From assembly GCA_907163375.1 (NCBI GenBank), contig CAJQUW010008928.1, positions 248,001-312,000 on the forward strand: a stretch of DNA of 64,000 nt. The letters run 5' to 3'. This DNA comes from Prostheceraeus crozeri (lineage: Eukaryota > Platyhelminthes > Polycladida > Euryleptidae). A program made the translations under genes and the position numbers. The notes beneath the pieces were generated by a model that did no database searches, was not told where the DNA came from, and saw nothing but the letters and a program-made list of their open reading frames with translations. This document shows positions 29,271 to 39,890 of the stretch, piece after piece (position 1 is the first letter of the stretch; every line of letters starts with the position of its first letter).

Positions 29271-29894
29271 GATGTACCGTCAACTGGGGTAACTTGTGCC
29301 ACGGTCGTTTTTGGACCTTCACATCCATCTGTAAGATTTATAATAATATTATCGGTCTTCTAATTATTTTTCCTGCAAAGTTGAATCAATGTAGCAAAAA
29401 GTTACATTTGTCCTGAGACTTCCTACAAAATTCGGATTCTCCGAGATTTTTTTAAAGAAAGTCACTTTTTTGCACTTTTCAAAATGCAAAAAACTTTCAT
29501 GTGGTGAGTATTGATGCACTATTTCAATTTAGTCAACACTCAGATGTCCTATCATATGGTGTATTGGCATGAGATACAAAAAAGAATGAACAAAACTGGT
29601 TTATTTTTGAAGTTGTGAGACCAGTTTTAGTGAAATTAGTCTATTTTCGTGGCACAAGTTAGCCCGGAGGTCGATGCCACAGGTTATCCCTAAGTAATAA
29701 TAATGGATTTCTATCGCATAGACAGGATTTTCATGAAGTGTAAGCTGGTCAAAAATATTAATTATAACTATCGATCAGAAAAATAGATTATTAATTGACT
29801 GCAAATGTGACTCCTATAATGATTTTGCATTTTGTTCAATTGATGTAAGCATATAGGCCTATTGAAGCGCCGTTTTTTCGCAGTTTGAGATATA

Positions 29895-31261
29895 CAGGAT
29901 GGCTCAGATATAGCTTACTGTTTTTCAAATGCATCTAGTTCGTGTTATGTTTTACCTATTACATCATATGAGCTGTCATTTTAAAGCCGAAGATGCCCCA
30001 TTTTATTTGATATGAGTTGTTTTATGTGATATTACATCAACTGCTCTACAATTCTTTATAAAAAAAGCAAAATATATAAGATAAAACAAAACAAAAAGAA
30101 TAATCCACTTAGCAATAAAGCGATCATTCAACATGCTTCATGGTGACCGACAGTCAATATGACCTCATTTTCACAGCGATTACATAGTCTGTCGTCGCTA
30201 TATTCTGATGTCATCTCATCAGTAATCTCCACAACAGAAGATCGAATCTTTTCTTTAAGATCCTCGGTTGACTGAAATCGACTGCCGGGGTAGACTCGCC
30301 ACTTCAAATCGCCCCAAAACCATTAATCCATGGGGGGTAAGGTCAAGTGATCTCGAAGCCACGGAATATGTCTACTCCTCTCAATTTAACGCTTATCAAA
30401 TTTATGTCCAGCCAGTTACGCATCGCACGTGCTCAATGAGGAGGAGTTCAATCCTGCATGAAGAACAGCCTTTTTTCATTGAATGGTTGGATAATTTGAA
30501 GTTGAGGAAGCAACCACGTCGACAGCATAGGCAGCTTTCTCCCGTCATATTTCCTTCAAAGAAGAACGGACCCAACACTCCTCCACGCTTCACTTCGCAC
30601 CAGACAATCACTTTCGAAGAATGTACGGGATACCATTGTTCTGAAATTTGAGTTGCCAGTGCTCCAATAGCGACAGTTGCTGTTTCTGTTGGTCTCGCCA
30701 TTCAGATGGAAGTTGGTCTCGTCCTTACAACCTTTGTCGGCAATGTCTTTGTACGATTATTGGAGAACGAAGCACCTCATGCTATGCTGCGATCATGAAG
30801 CGTTTTCGTGGTGTGAATCTTTCACTCATCATTGAACAGGAATTGATCATCATTGAACTCATCTTTGTCAATGTCTCTCGCTTTCAATCTTGCAATGAGT
30901 TTGTCAAGATTGATCGATGACTCATTGAAATTTGAATGTTCACTGATTGATTGTATAGTTGTTGGACAAAACAACAAAGCTATCTGAGTGGATCATGGTT
31001 ACTTCGTACGATTGTTGCATTGTTACATCTTTCGTTCTTTCAAGCAAGACTGGTATTAAATATACTTGATTCTCATAGAAAATGGCAAAATGTTTTAAGA
31101 GCATACAAAGAAATAAATAACTCAAGATAGGTCAAGATGTATTTTTTGAGAACAAATGGGGTATCTTAACCTTTAAAATGACACATGCTACATTATGATA
31201 TGTTTCTTCTACTTGAAGCTACACGCTTGGAAAACTAGTAAGCTACATCTGGGCCACCCTG
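29895..31261 (-). mobile_element. IS630/mariner-like element nested in the pogo-like element
   Basis: The ends are inverted: CAGGATGGCTCAGATATAGC on the left and, on the right, the complement of CAGGGTGGCCCAGATGTAGC. TA dinucleotides flank both ends (29893-29894 and 31262-31263). Similarity extends about 120 bp inward. A broken transposase on the minus strand fills the middle. It interrupts the pogo-like element and so inserted later. Confidence 0.75.
30060..30960 (-). pseudogene. Broken transposase of the nested IS630/mariner-like element
   Basis: At 30402-30701 (minus) KVIVWCEVKRGGVLGPFFFE is the strand after the first catalytic aspartate in this transposase type. A shifted frame further on gives a WIGRG-type strand near 30390, and the C-terminal region runs to about 30060. 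Upstream, near 30860-30960, other frames match the region before the first aspartate. Several indels and stops: inactive. Confidence 0.65.
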
Positions 31262-31289
31262 TACTGCATTTGTATTGCATTTGGCTTTT

Positions 31290-32120
31290 ACGATCCTGTG
31301 CGAAGCGGTATGTAATGACTTGAAATTCAAAGCCGCTAGACATTGCCTTTTTTCGCACCTTTGAAGCGTGTGTGGAGACAAACGTTGTATGAGAGGACGA
31401 ATTTGCCCTCAATTCCACTGGATGCCCTTCCCAAGCTCATCAATTTAGGCACAATTAAGGGATAAGCCATTTGAAGGTAGCGGATCGCGGAATATGATGT
31501 CGGGATTCGAAAAGGCCGGGATTGTTCCTTTCAATCGTGATAGAGTAGCCTACTGGAACAACTAACTGAAAACGGTTAGACAAATTGTGAAGACATGAGC
31601 GACAGCCTATTGAGTTTCTTCGTCTGATGCGTCATAAACCAGAACGGCCACAAAAGCACCCGTCAAAATGAACGGATGAATGTCGAACCTGGCCGATGTG
31701 TAATCGTGATGAAATGGAATGCTGCACTTCATCACCAAACTGCAGGAGAACAGACGCGTTGAACTTTGACATCTCAAGCTTAGATGCTGATTCACCGCTT
31801 GAGTCTGTTGTGGACAGCGAAGTGTCTCAGAATTCACATCCAATGATCACTCGATGATCAGGATCACCCGATGGTGGAAGTCGAAGAAATCGCTATTGGA
31901 ACTTTGACTGAGGGTGACTGGGCACTCGTCAAACTCAGTTTGCTTCTATCAAACAGCATGCGACATTTCTAGGCTGTCCATTCATAGAAATGCTGATTTC
32001 ACAGTAAAGTTTGTGAAACAACATCGGGACGAAAACGATCAATTCATTTTCCAGATCGAGAAGGACGATATTTCCGACATGAGCAGATTCTAGGTAAAGT
32101 AAGCCCCTGTCGTTCTTAAA
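31290..32120 (+). pseudogene. pogo/jerky-type transposase remnant
   Basis: Near 31500-31560 the + strand reads MMSGFEKAGIVPFNRDRV, the conserved segment after the DDE domain in pogo/jerky transposases. Near 31990-32090 VKFVKQHRDENDQFIFQI follows in another frame. Stops are frequent and the DDE triad is not visible. Confidence 0.55.
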
Positions 32121-32922
32121 AGAGTCAAGGTTCGTTTCAATATTATCTGCGATGAATGGTAATTGTATTGTGATGAATTGTGCGATCTTGAAGTGCCCCG
32201 CACCGGTAGGCCTACAACAACTTTTGCTATACCAACTTCCATTAGACTGAACAATTTTGCACTATTCCATAAAACCCTTTCATTTTCTATTTTTTATACG
32301 ATCTTCACATCAAACATTAAGTGATGTACTATCGATGGTTGATCAATTTTAAGGAAAAAATCACCCTTTTTATGATATTTCCTTTTATTCTGCATCATCT
32401 CCGAGAATCATGTGCGATTGTTATTTTTTAATACTGCAAAATAAACTAGAAACATTTGGTTTTTTTATTTCAAGTAATATCTGCAAGTAAATGACCGAAT
32501 TAATATAACATACGATGAGTCGCACAAGTTGCCCATTTGATGGGGTAACTTGTGCCCTTTTTGGCGGGTCCTGGTGTCAAAAGTATAACTAGAAAAAATT
32601 CAAAAAATGTGTGTGGTATTTCTAGAAATCTGAAGTTGAGTGCCATGCATGTTAGGAGTACTAAAAATATTTCTTTGGGAGTAATCTCAAAAAAACGCCA
32701 AAACGTGGCACGAGTTACCCCAGTTGACGGTATACCAATTAGTGGCGCATTCTTCGTGCCTGCGGGCCTTCGGCGCAGGGCAATAAAAAATCTAGTTACC
32801 AATATGTATATTACAGAAAAGTGACATCATTATTTTGTATTCATCTTGCCTCGATTATTTTACACAGCTTTGCCAAATGATGAACGCTCAGATGAATTTG
32901 GGCTCACGCGCGGAGCAACTGT

Positions 32923-32928
32923 TGCCTG
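32923..32928. repeat. Target site duplication, left (TGCCTG)
   Basis: Six bases identical to 50722-50727 on the other side of the element. Six-base duplications are the Polinton rule and reflect staggered cutting by the retroviral-type integrase. Confidence 0.93.
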
Positions 32929-33359
32929 AGTAATGGGCAAAAGACCGTTCCAGGACACCATAAAATTCAAAAAATAGTATCTTTAAAAACGACATAAATT
33001 CATGAATTTGAACCCTTTTTCAGGTTTTTAAGACCTAAATACATGAATTTAGTCGTTTTTAAAGATACCGATTTTTCAAAAAATGGTACTTTTTAAATGG
33101 TCTAAATTCATGAATTTTGGTCATTTTTCAGGTTATTAAGACCTAAATTCATGAATTTATGACGTTTTTAAAAATACCCAATTTTTCAAATTTTTCAAAA
33201 TCTCAAATTTGAGAATTACAATTTTTACTCCCAAAATCATGACCGTTCCAGGACACCGAAAATCATAAAAGTTAAGAATCTCAAATTTGTGATTATGACA
33301 TTTTTCATTGCTTAAATCATGACCGTTCCAGGACACCGAAAATCATAAAAGTTGAGAAT
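32929..33359. repeat. Polinton left terminal inverted repeat
   Basis: Starts AGTAATGGGCAAAAGACC. Reverse-complement match to 50292-50721 with about one substitution and one homopolymer indel seen by eye. Built of internal modules: GACCGTTCCAGGACACC occurs near 32944, 33241 and 33321, and the palindrome AAATTCATGAATTT recurs between them. The inner units have a period of about 80 bp. Confidence 0.95.
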
Positions 33360-33432
33360 TTCAAATTCATGAATTTTATCCATCTTTCAGGTTTTTAAAA
33401 TATATCATGTGACTAATAATATTTCTTTAAAA

Positions 33433-34134
33433 ATGTAAGAAACAAAAGTGGAAGGAACTTCAGAAATGGAAGGAACCTCAAGAATATATCCTTCGTTATC
33501 ATATGAACGTAGTTCTACTTTAATGGACATTGAAAAGATTAACATTGAAAAAATGAACAAAGAAAAACACAAAGATAGAGTACGTTATATGAAAGATAAG
33601 GAATCTCAATTATTATTAAGATTAGAGCATTATAAAAAATTAAGAAAGAGATGGAGTAAAGTTAAGAATGTAACACAAGGAATTGGCATATTCTTAACAA
33701 TAAGTTTAGGTGCTTTAACAATTGTTATATCTTCAGGTGTTTTAGTAATTCCAGTAGTTGCTACAGCTTTAACAGGTACGGGTGTTTTTGCAACTTCACT
33801 TGTTACAATGTTAGATAAATCTTTAATAACTAAGAAACGAAAATCATTAAAAACTAAGCATTTACATATTAAAGAAGTCTATGATAAACTACATTACTAC
33901 TTTCAAAGAGTATGTGATGATAATGTTATTACGTTAGATGAGATTGAAAAATTTGATCAAATAGCTAATGAAGTAAATCAAATATCATTTCAATCACAGA
34001 CAGAAAAAGTTGATGATAAAAATAAAAAGGATGGCAAAATTTCTAGTGATGGTAAAATTTCTAATGAAGAAAATGACAAATTTTTTTTAGAAGAGCTAAA
34101 AACTTTAAGCAAAACTTTATTAAACAAAACTTAA
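33433..34134 (+). pseudogene. Polinton membrane protein of unknown function (early stop at the expected start)
   Basis: The ATG with the element's usual start context (TTTAAAAATG, 33433) is followed at once by TAA in the same frame. The frame then stays open, with ATG at 33466, to 34134, giving about 222 residues. A basic N-terminal half (LRLEHYKKLRKRWSKVKN) leads to a strongly hydrophobic segment, about residues 90-125 counting from 33448 (IGIFLTISLGALTIVISSGV and beyond). Then comes a basic cluster, ITLDEIEKF, and a charged C-terminus with DGKIS twice. Similar single-membrane-domain proteins accompany other animal Polintons from memory; function is unknown. Either the start moved to 33466 or the gene was damaged by one base change at codon 2. 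Confidence 0.6.
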
Positions 34135-34255
34135 AACGAGAAAACTTTAAACGAAAAGATGTCAAACAACAAAGCAATAAAAAAATAATTTGTTCAGTAA
34201 AATGTTTTTGCTGTATTCCAATGTTACCACAAAATTCAAATATTATATTTTAAAA

Positions 34256-35083
34256 ATGGATAAAATTAGAGCTGATAATTTTAAAAGAATAAAACAATTA
34301 GAAGAGTTAATAAAACAAAGAAATATTATGAAAGAAAATCATCTTCAACATAGAATGATAAAAGCTGGTATTCAATCTGATATGTTTGAAAAAATGCAGC
34401 AAACCGAACAAGTAAAAACTGATTTTGAAAAAACTATGAAACCATTTAAAACTCTTGAAAAAGAAAGTACAAATAATGATAAACAAATTGATATAACAGA
34501 TCCAGAGCACAAAACTATATTAGATGACTATGGATTACTAGAATCAAACATTAATAAGAAATTACCAAAATCTATGCAATTTGAACATTCTATTTCATTT
34601 ATAGATGGAAAAACAATACCTAGATTTTATCTCGGTCAAAAAGAAATATTTCCACAACCTTTTCGAGGTATAATTTTTTCACCAGATAAATCTCCTTTTA
34701 ATTTAGACAGAAATTTTGTTAATCTTTTAAGAGGAGCAGATTTAAATAATTATGCTGTAGAAGATCTTATAAAATATAAAGCTATGTTAGACAGAGTTGG
34801 TGCAGTAAAATCTCTAAGACGTTATAAACAATTAGAAAATTTATTATCAACGGGAGTTAAAGTAGGAAAAGGTTTATCTGAAAAACAGAAAACAGAAACA
34901 ACCATATTTTTACCAGATGATCCACAAGAATTACTAAATAGATTAAATATTTTAATATCTGCAATAAAAGAAGGACATAATTCTAGTTTCAATGAAATTC
35001 ATGCTATATTGAAAAGACTGTTAGAAAAGAAGATTCTAAATGAAGAGGATTATAAAAGTGTAGCTGAAATATGTTGTTTCTAA
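34256..35083 (+). CDS. Conserved Polinton-type protein of unknown function
   Basis: The start is set at 34256 because TATTTTAAAAATGG there matches the start context of the neighbouring genes; the frame is open for 22 codons upstream but in a poor context. 275 residues. The N-terminal third is charged and helical (RIKQLEELIKQRN). The centre has PRFYLGQKEIFPQPFRGIIF. The C-terminal block, with TIFLPDDPQELLNRLNIL, NEIHAILKRLLEKKIL and EEDY, is a pattern I associate with an uncharacterised protein found beside capsid genes in other animal Polintons. It lies 122 bases after the membrane protein and 41 before the penton gene, in one co-directional block ending with the ATPase, so a virion or assembly role is plausible but not shown. 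Confidence 0.65.
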   Translation: MDKIRADNFKRIKQLEELIKQRNIMKENHLQHRMIKAGIQSDMFEKMQQTEQVKTDFEKTMKPFKTLEKESTNNDKQIDITDPEHKTILDDYGLLESNINKKLPKSMQFEHSISFIDGKTIPRFYLGQKEIFPQPFRGIIFSPDKSPFNLDRNFVNLLRGADLNNYAVEDLIKYKAMLDRVGAVKSLRRYKQLENLLSTGVKVGKGLSEKQKTETTIFLPDDPQELLNRLNILISAIKEGHNSSFNEIHAILKRLLEKKILNEEDYKSVAEICCF

Positions 35084-35124
35084 TTTTTTTTAAAAAAATA
35101 TTTATTTAAAATTTTAACTAAAAA

Positions 35125-35928
35125 ATGTCTTCGAGAGAATTATCATCAGCAGATTTAGACAAAATTAATAATCATTTAGAAAATTTGACAGAGATTTTGG
35201 GTTCATCAAAATTTAGTACGACGTTAAAAATTATAACAACTACTTCATCACACACTTGTAATTTAGAACCCATTCTACATTTGGAACAAAATAAAAATTA
35301 TCAAATTGCATTGACTAGTTTCTCTACATTTAACACTATTCAAAACGTTATCAAAGATGTGAATGATCAATTTAGATATTCTACTGATAAAGGCAAAACA
35401 TGGAAAATACTAACTTTTCTTCCTGGTTCTTACGAAGTTGAATCAATATCAAATGAAATTAAGAGACATTTAGGTATACCATTTAAAGATAAGAAACAAT
35501 TACATTTTGCAGTTGAAGCGGCAGTTAATAAATTTTCTCTTACTTTAGACGAAAATCATCAAGTTGATTTTAATCATGATAGATCATTGTCAAAGCTATT
35601 AGGATTTAATAAACAAACCTATAGTCAAGGTTATCATTTAGGTGAGAAGATTCCTAAAATAACTGAAATAAATTCAATTGTTGTACATTGTGACATTATT
35701 GAAGGAGGATATATAAATGGTAAATTGTCAAATTTAATATTCAGTTTTCCAGCTTTTACTGTACCCATTGGTTATAGATTAAATGTATTTCCACAAACAT
35801 TAATATATTTTCCTATTACAAGAAAAACTATTAACAACATTAACATTAGAATCACTGATGAGAAAGGACAAGAAATAAATTTTGGAGGTGAAGAGATTAT
35901 GATAGATCTTTTGGTTCGAGAGGTATAA
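35125..35928 (+). CDS. Minor capsid (penton-like) protein
   Basis: 267 residues, intact, starting in the context AACTAAAAAATG. The pattern matches the Polinton/adintovirus penton: LEQNKNYQIALTSFSTFNTI (residues about 53-72), LPGSYEVESISNEIKRHLGI (about 98-117), LLGFNKQTYSQG, then the C-terminal FTVPIGYRLNVFP, LIYFPITRKTINNINIRI and INFGGEEI block. In the family this single jelly-roll protein forms the five-fold vertices of an icosahedral capsid beside the double jelly-roll major protein encoded at 44479. No break is seen. Assignment is by motif pattern, not alignment. Confidence 0.78.
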   Translation: MSSRELSSADLDKINNHLENLTEILGSSKFSTTLKIITTTSSHTCNLEPILHLEQNKNYQIALTSFSTFNTIQNVIKDVNDQFRYSTDKGKTWKILTFLPGSYEVESISNEIKRHLGIPFKDKKQLHFAVEAAVNKFSLTLDENHQVDFNHDRSLSKLLGFNKQTYSQGYHLGEKIPKITEINSIVVHCDIIEGGYINGKLSNLIFSFPAFTVPIGYRLNVFPQTLIYFPITRKTINNINIRITDEKGQEINFGGEEIMIDLLVREV

Positions 35929-36006
35929 ACTCCTACGCGAAGCTAGAGAAGTTTAATTTTCTTCTTCTTCTTCTTTTAAAATAAAAATAAAATTTTTTAT
36001 TAAAAA

Positions 36007-36774
36007 ATGAGTGAATTACCTCCATTTAATAAAAAAAAACTTAAATTTAATCATCATCCAAATTTATCTAATAAAGTTTTGTCAGTTATTTGTGGAAGAT
36101 CAGGTTGTGGAAAAACGTATCTATTGTTTAAAATTTTAACGACTCCAAATTTTTTGGATTATAACAATCTTATAATTTATACAACAACGGCAGAACAACC
36201 CGTCTATCAATTTTTAAAATATGGATTTGAAAATAATCTTAAAAAAACAGCAATTGCTTCATTATTCAAAGAATATGAAAAATCTGAAGATGAAGAAGAA
36301 ATAAGTTCGTGGTGTGAAGAAGCAACAAAAAATAATCAGTTAGTTGAAACCAATAAGAATAAGCATATAAAGATACAACTAATAGATGATAGTGGTAATA
36401 TGCAAGATCCTAGTAAACTAGATAAAACAATGAAACATTGTGTAATTTTTGATGATTGTGTTAATGATAGAAATCAGTCAGTTCAGAGAAATTATTTCAC
36501 AAGAGGTAGACATAATAACTGTAGTGTATTTTATTTAACACAAAGTATGTATTCATTAGACGGAAGTGTTATTAGAAAGAATGCAAATATATTTATACTA
36601 TTTGAAATAAATGCAAGAAACTTAAGTGATTTGTTAAGAGATTTATGTGTAAGAAATAAAGATGAATTTAAACAATCGTGTAACAATGCTTGGTCAAAAG
36701 ATTATGGCTTCATTACAATTAATATTGATAAAAAAATTCATGAAAGAGTTATAGAAAATATTTTCGCGGAGTGA
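36007..36774 (+). CDS. Genome-packaging ATPase (FtsK/HerA superfamily)
   Basis: 255 residues, intact; start context TTATTAAAAAATG. Walker A is GRSGCGKT at residues 30-37; Walker B is CVIFDD at 145-150; YLTQS at 176-180 is the following sensor-type strand. This is the A32-like ATPase that pumps DNA into the capsid in Polintons and many double jelly-roll viruses. It closes the first + strand gene block and converges with the polymerase gene, leaving about 80 bases of AT-rich sequence between the stops. Confidence 0.92.
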   Translation: MSELPPFNKKKLKFNHHPNLSNKVLSVICGRSGCGKTYLLFKILTTPNFLDYNNLIIYTTTAEQPVYQFLKYGFENNLKKTAIASLFKEYEKSEDEEEISSWCEEATKNNQLVETNKNKHIKIQLIDDSGNMQDPSKLDKTMKHCVIFDDCVNDRNQSVQRNYFTRGRHNNCSVFYLTQSMYSLDGSVIRKNANIFILFEINARNLSDLLRDLCVRNKDEFKQSCNNAWSKDYGFITINIDKKIHERVIENIFAE

Positions 36775-36854
36775 TAAAAATATACAAACATAGTGTTATA
36801 ATATTTTTTTATTTTATGTATATATCAAATTTGTCTATCTTAGAGATTAGAAAA

Positions 36855-39681
36855 TTAAAAAGGTTCAGTAGTTATTCCATCAGGTAAAATTTTTCTTTTA
36901 TCATCAAATGGATCTAATGCTAATTTATGTTCTTCTTTTAAATACATGTTATGTTTTTTTGAATTAAGTCTATAATTACATGCTGTTTTTATTTCATTAT
37001 TAAATAATACATTTTTATAATCTTGAAATGTTATTTGATTAGCCACTGATGCCTTTGAAATTCCTTTTAATGTTTTATGTGTTTTAATATTATTAGTTGT
37101 ATCATAACAGTAACATTTAGATTTTAAAAATATAGCTTCTGTTATGAAATCTTCATTTCCTTCTAATTCATCTTTTACTTTACATAAATCAGAAGGATGA
37201 ATGATATCTTTTATTTTATTAATTTCTTCATCAAGTGTAGAATTATACGGTATTGTTAATTCTAAGAAAACAGAATCCGTATCTGTAAAGTGTAATTTAT
37301 AGTTTTTGCCATAAGCAGGTGCTAAATAATCATATATAAATCTATACATAAATAGTTTAGCTAATTCTAATATAGTGAAACCAATGAAATTAAACTTATC
37401 ATGTTTTACGCTAATTCGACGTAAATGTACAGCACATAGTTCATCACTAAATCTAGTAGTTCTTTTATATGTAGGCTTCCTTGTTAAATTTTGAAACCTA
37501 TCTTTATCATAAACTATTTCAATATTTTGTCTATTACGCACATTTTCTAAAGTCTTACCATAAAATGCATTATTCATTAATTTGAAGAACACGTTTCCAA
37601 AATCATCTTTATTTCTTTTAGCTATTTTGCGTTTTTCAATATTGAACTCTATATAATTTTTTAACCACCTAGATTTTTGATAAAATAGTTTTCGATGTAT
37701 TTTGGTGAGAATCATTCCATGATCTAAATACCAATCTAGCATTCTTCCTTCAACAACATACTTTCCTTTATTGCTTTGTGTTAACATAAGTTTTTTTGTT
37801 GGTCTGTATTTTTTAGGAATTAAAGATTTTTGATAATCTGAAAAATCTTCTATATTAGGAATTTTGTTTTCGGGACAGAAAGGAAAATATTTTGTTTTAT
37901 CTTTTATTTCATCAGGGTATACTAAATCAACTTCATATATATAACCATGATTATAATTTCCATCATATGTTTTTTGATAATCAAGAATATTACACCATGA
38001 CATTTCACCTGTTGGTAATTCTTGTATCATGCAAGAAGAATATAAGCTATTAAAATCATAATATAACAAATAGTTTTCTCTCATGATTTCATCAACTGCT
38101 GCTTGACTATCTTCATTTGGTATAAGTCCTTCTATATTTTGATTAAACAATTTTATAAACTGATCACTTTCTTCTGGAGATAAAGGTTTCATTATTCCAT
38201 AATCATCAGGATTTACTTTTTTATTGTAACACTGTACATAACGATTACCTAAAACTGATGAAACTCCACCTCTAATTCCAGATTCAAAAAATAATAATTT
38301 ATCATATGTATTTTCTTTATAATGTTTAAGTTTAACACCAGTATGTTTTAATCCTGCTAGCCATGTTAAACCTGGTGTAGAATAACAATAACATGGATCT
38401 ATTCCATAATATTCTAAACACATGTCACGAAAGTTTTCGAAAAGATCAGCTAGTATTAATACATCTATCTGAAGATATTTCATTGTATAATCATACATTG
38501 TTTTACAATTTAACTCTCTCCAATTCTTTTCAGCTTCTGCATAGTCTTCGTCAGTTAATTGTGATTGTTTTAATGTTGATTTAAATTTATTTATTGGAGG
38601 AAGTTGTTCTTCTTCCATAATTTTATTCACAGAATTAAAATCTCCAGTTATGTACTCATACGGAAATATTCCTTTTAAAGGTTTTAAATAATATTTATTT
38701 AATATTTTACATTGTTCAGATTTCAAAGTTTTTCCCATAACATCTAATGAATAAGGAGTAAAAAATCTAAATGCATCTAAAATTCTAATGCAACCTAATT
38801 GCATTGAAAAATATTCTTCTTCTGTTTTACATAGTACATTTATTTGTTGTTGTTGTAATTTTTCAGATGAAAATAAATCTTTCATTACTAGATGGAAATC
38901 ATATTTAGAACCATTATAGAAATATAGAGGAACAAAGTTATATTTAAATTTATTAGCATTAAGATTACAAGAATTATGTGCTGCAGCTCTATATAATCCA
39001 TTTAGATGATCATGATCTTTTACCTTATCAAGATATCTACCTTTGCCATTTTTATAATTTTTTGTAAATTCTTTTCCACAGTAATAACATTTTGTTTCAT
39101 TAATAAAATTTAATTTTTCTTTTTCTGTTAATGGCATCATTGGAATATTTGTTTCAAGCAATTGTGAAAAATAATTTTGTAATTCTTCTACTTTCTTTGT
39201 AAACATTTCTGAACTATCTTCACCATAGTATTGAAAATATTCTGATTTAAATAATACAGGATAATTTGAATGAATGTACATTCCCCAACATAATGGTTTT
39301 TGTTCAAATAAATATTTTTCTTTGCTTTGTTCAGGTGCACTTCTTTGAGAATTACAAGCCGAAGGTTCCAGGGCTTGGCCCGTACCATTATCAGAATCGG
39401 GCGAAGCCCTGGAACTTTCCGTTCGATTTTGTGTCATATTAACATTATATGCTTCAAAATCACAATAAATAGTAAAGGGTACTTTATTTTTAAAATACCA
39501 TTTATTATATTCTAAATAATCATCTTTAGGAAATGTGTTTCTGACTGCTTCATTTTGTTGGCAATTCTCCAAATGTCTATTCATTTCTTCTTTAGTTCTA
39601 AAGCTCGTCATACATTGGAGACAAGGAAAATTGGCTTTATCTGAAGTTTTTGTGAATATAGAAACATCTTTACACTATAAA
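36855..39681 (-). pseudogene. polB: DNA polymerase B, exonuclease and polymerase part (frame broken upstream)
   Basis: From the ATG at 39611 there are 918 codons. Seen in order: Exo I CDFEAYN (about 50-56), an HNH/zinc-like block CYYC...DHDHLNGLYRAAAHNSC (175-215), Exo II YNGSKYDFH (232-240), Exo III YLQIDVLILAD (379-389), motif A DFNSLYS (519-525), motif B KLMNNAFYG (678-686) and motif C DTDS (777-780). This is a complete protein-primed family B polymerase core. The frame is open for 23 codons upstream of the ATG and includes CLQC, which with the H and C at residues 13 and 17 forms a zinc finger. So the ATG is not the true start and the gene continues upstream in other frames (39670-41299). 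Residues 62-96 are a GC-rich insert. Confidence 0.9.
39371..39409. repeat. GC-rich mini-hairpins inside the polymerase gene
   Basis: GGGCTTGGCCC (39371-39381) and GGGCGAAGCCC (39399-39409) lie in frame within the polymerase, between Exo I and the next conserved block, as inverted relatives of one another. A third relative (GGGCAAAGCCC, 42034-42044) is in frame in the clamp-like gene. Confidence 0.75.
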
Positions 39682-39890
39682 ATGACCCTGATAATATAAT
39701 ATATTCGCTTGTGCTGGCTGTTTTGTCTGTTCTAGTTTTTCAAATTTATCTTGATATATTTCATGTGTTTCATCAATTTCTTTTGTAAGACTAAATGTAT
39801 TTCGATGAAAATTTTGATTTAATATTTGTAACTGATAACTATATTCTTTATCATATTGTTCTTTATATTGTTGTAGACATTTTTTAAAGA
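39670..39890 (-). pseudogene. Frameshifted middle segment of the DNA polymerase gene
   Basis: Between the two long polymerase frames the third minus-strand frame is open and encodes a coiled-coil-like stretch (LQQYKEQYDKEYSYQLQIL, then EIDETHEIYQDKFEKLEQ). It resembles the C-terminal coil of the upstream 471-codon frame, so it may be a second tandem unit of that coil. The junctions fall at runs of 9 and 6 A (near 39896 and 39880) and near 39672, so three single-base changes separate the pieces. Either genuine decay or consensus indels. Confidence 0.7.

Larger units (their letters stand above)
29277..32730 (+). mobile_element. pogo-like DNA transposon with a second element nested inside
   Basis: Terminal inverted repeats begin CCGTCAACTGGGGTAACTTG at 29277 and end with the inverted match at 32730, flanked by TA at 29275-29276 and 32731-32732. 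The motif AACTTGTGCC recurs several times near both ends. Without the nested 1.4 kb element the transposon is about 2.1 kb. Remains of a pogo/jerky-type transposase lie at 31290-32120. TA duplications fit the pogo group. Confidence 0.65.

Noticed and set aside
36007..36774. Idea that the packaging ATPase is a host ABC or AAA protein
   Set aside because: The Walker A and B layout, size of 255 residues and place beside penton and polymerase fit the Polinton packaging ATPase.
38393..38584. Frames on the strand opposite the polymerase and other element genes
   Set aside because: They are antisense shadows of the strongly conserved minus-strand coding sequence.
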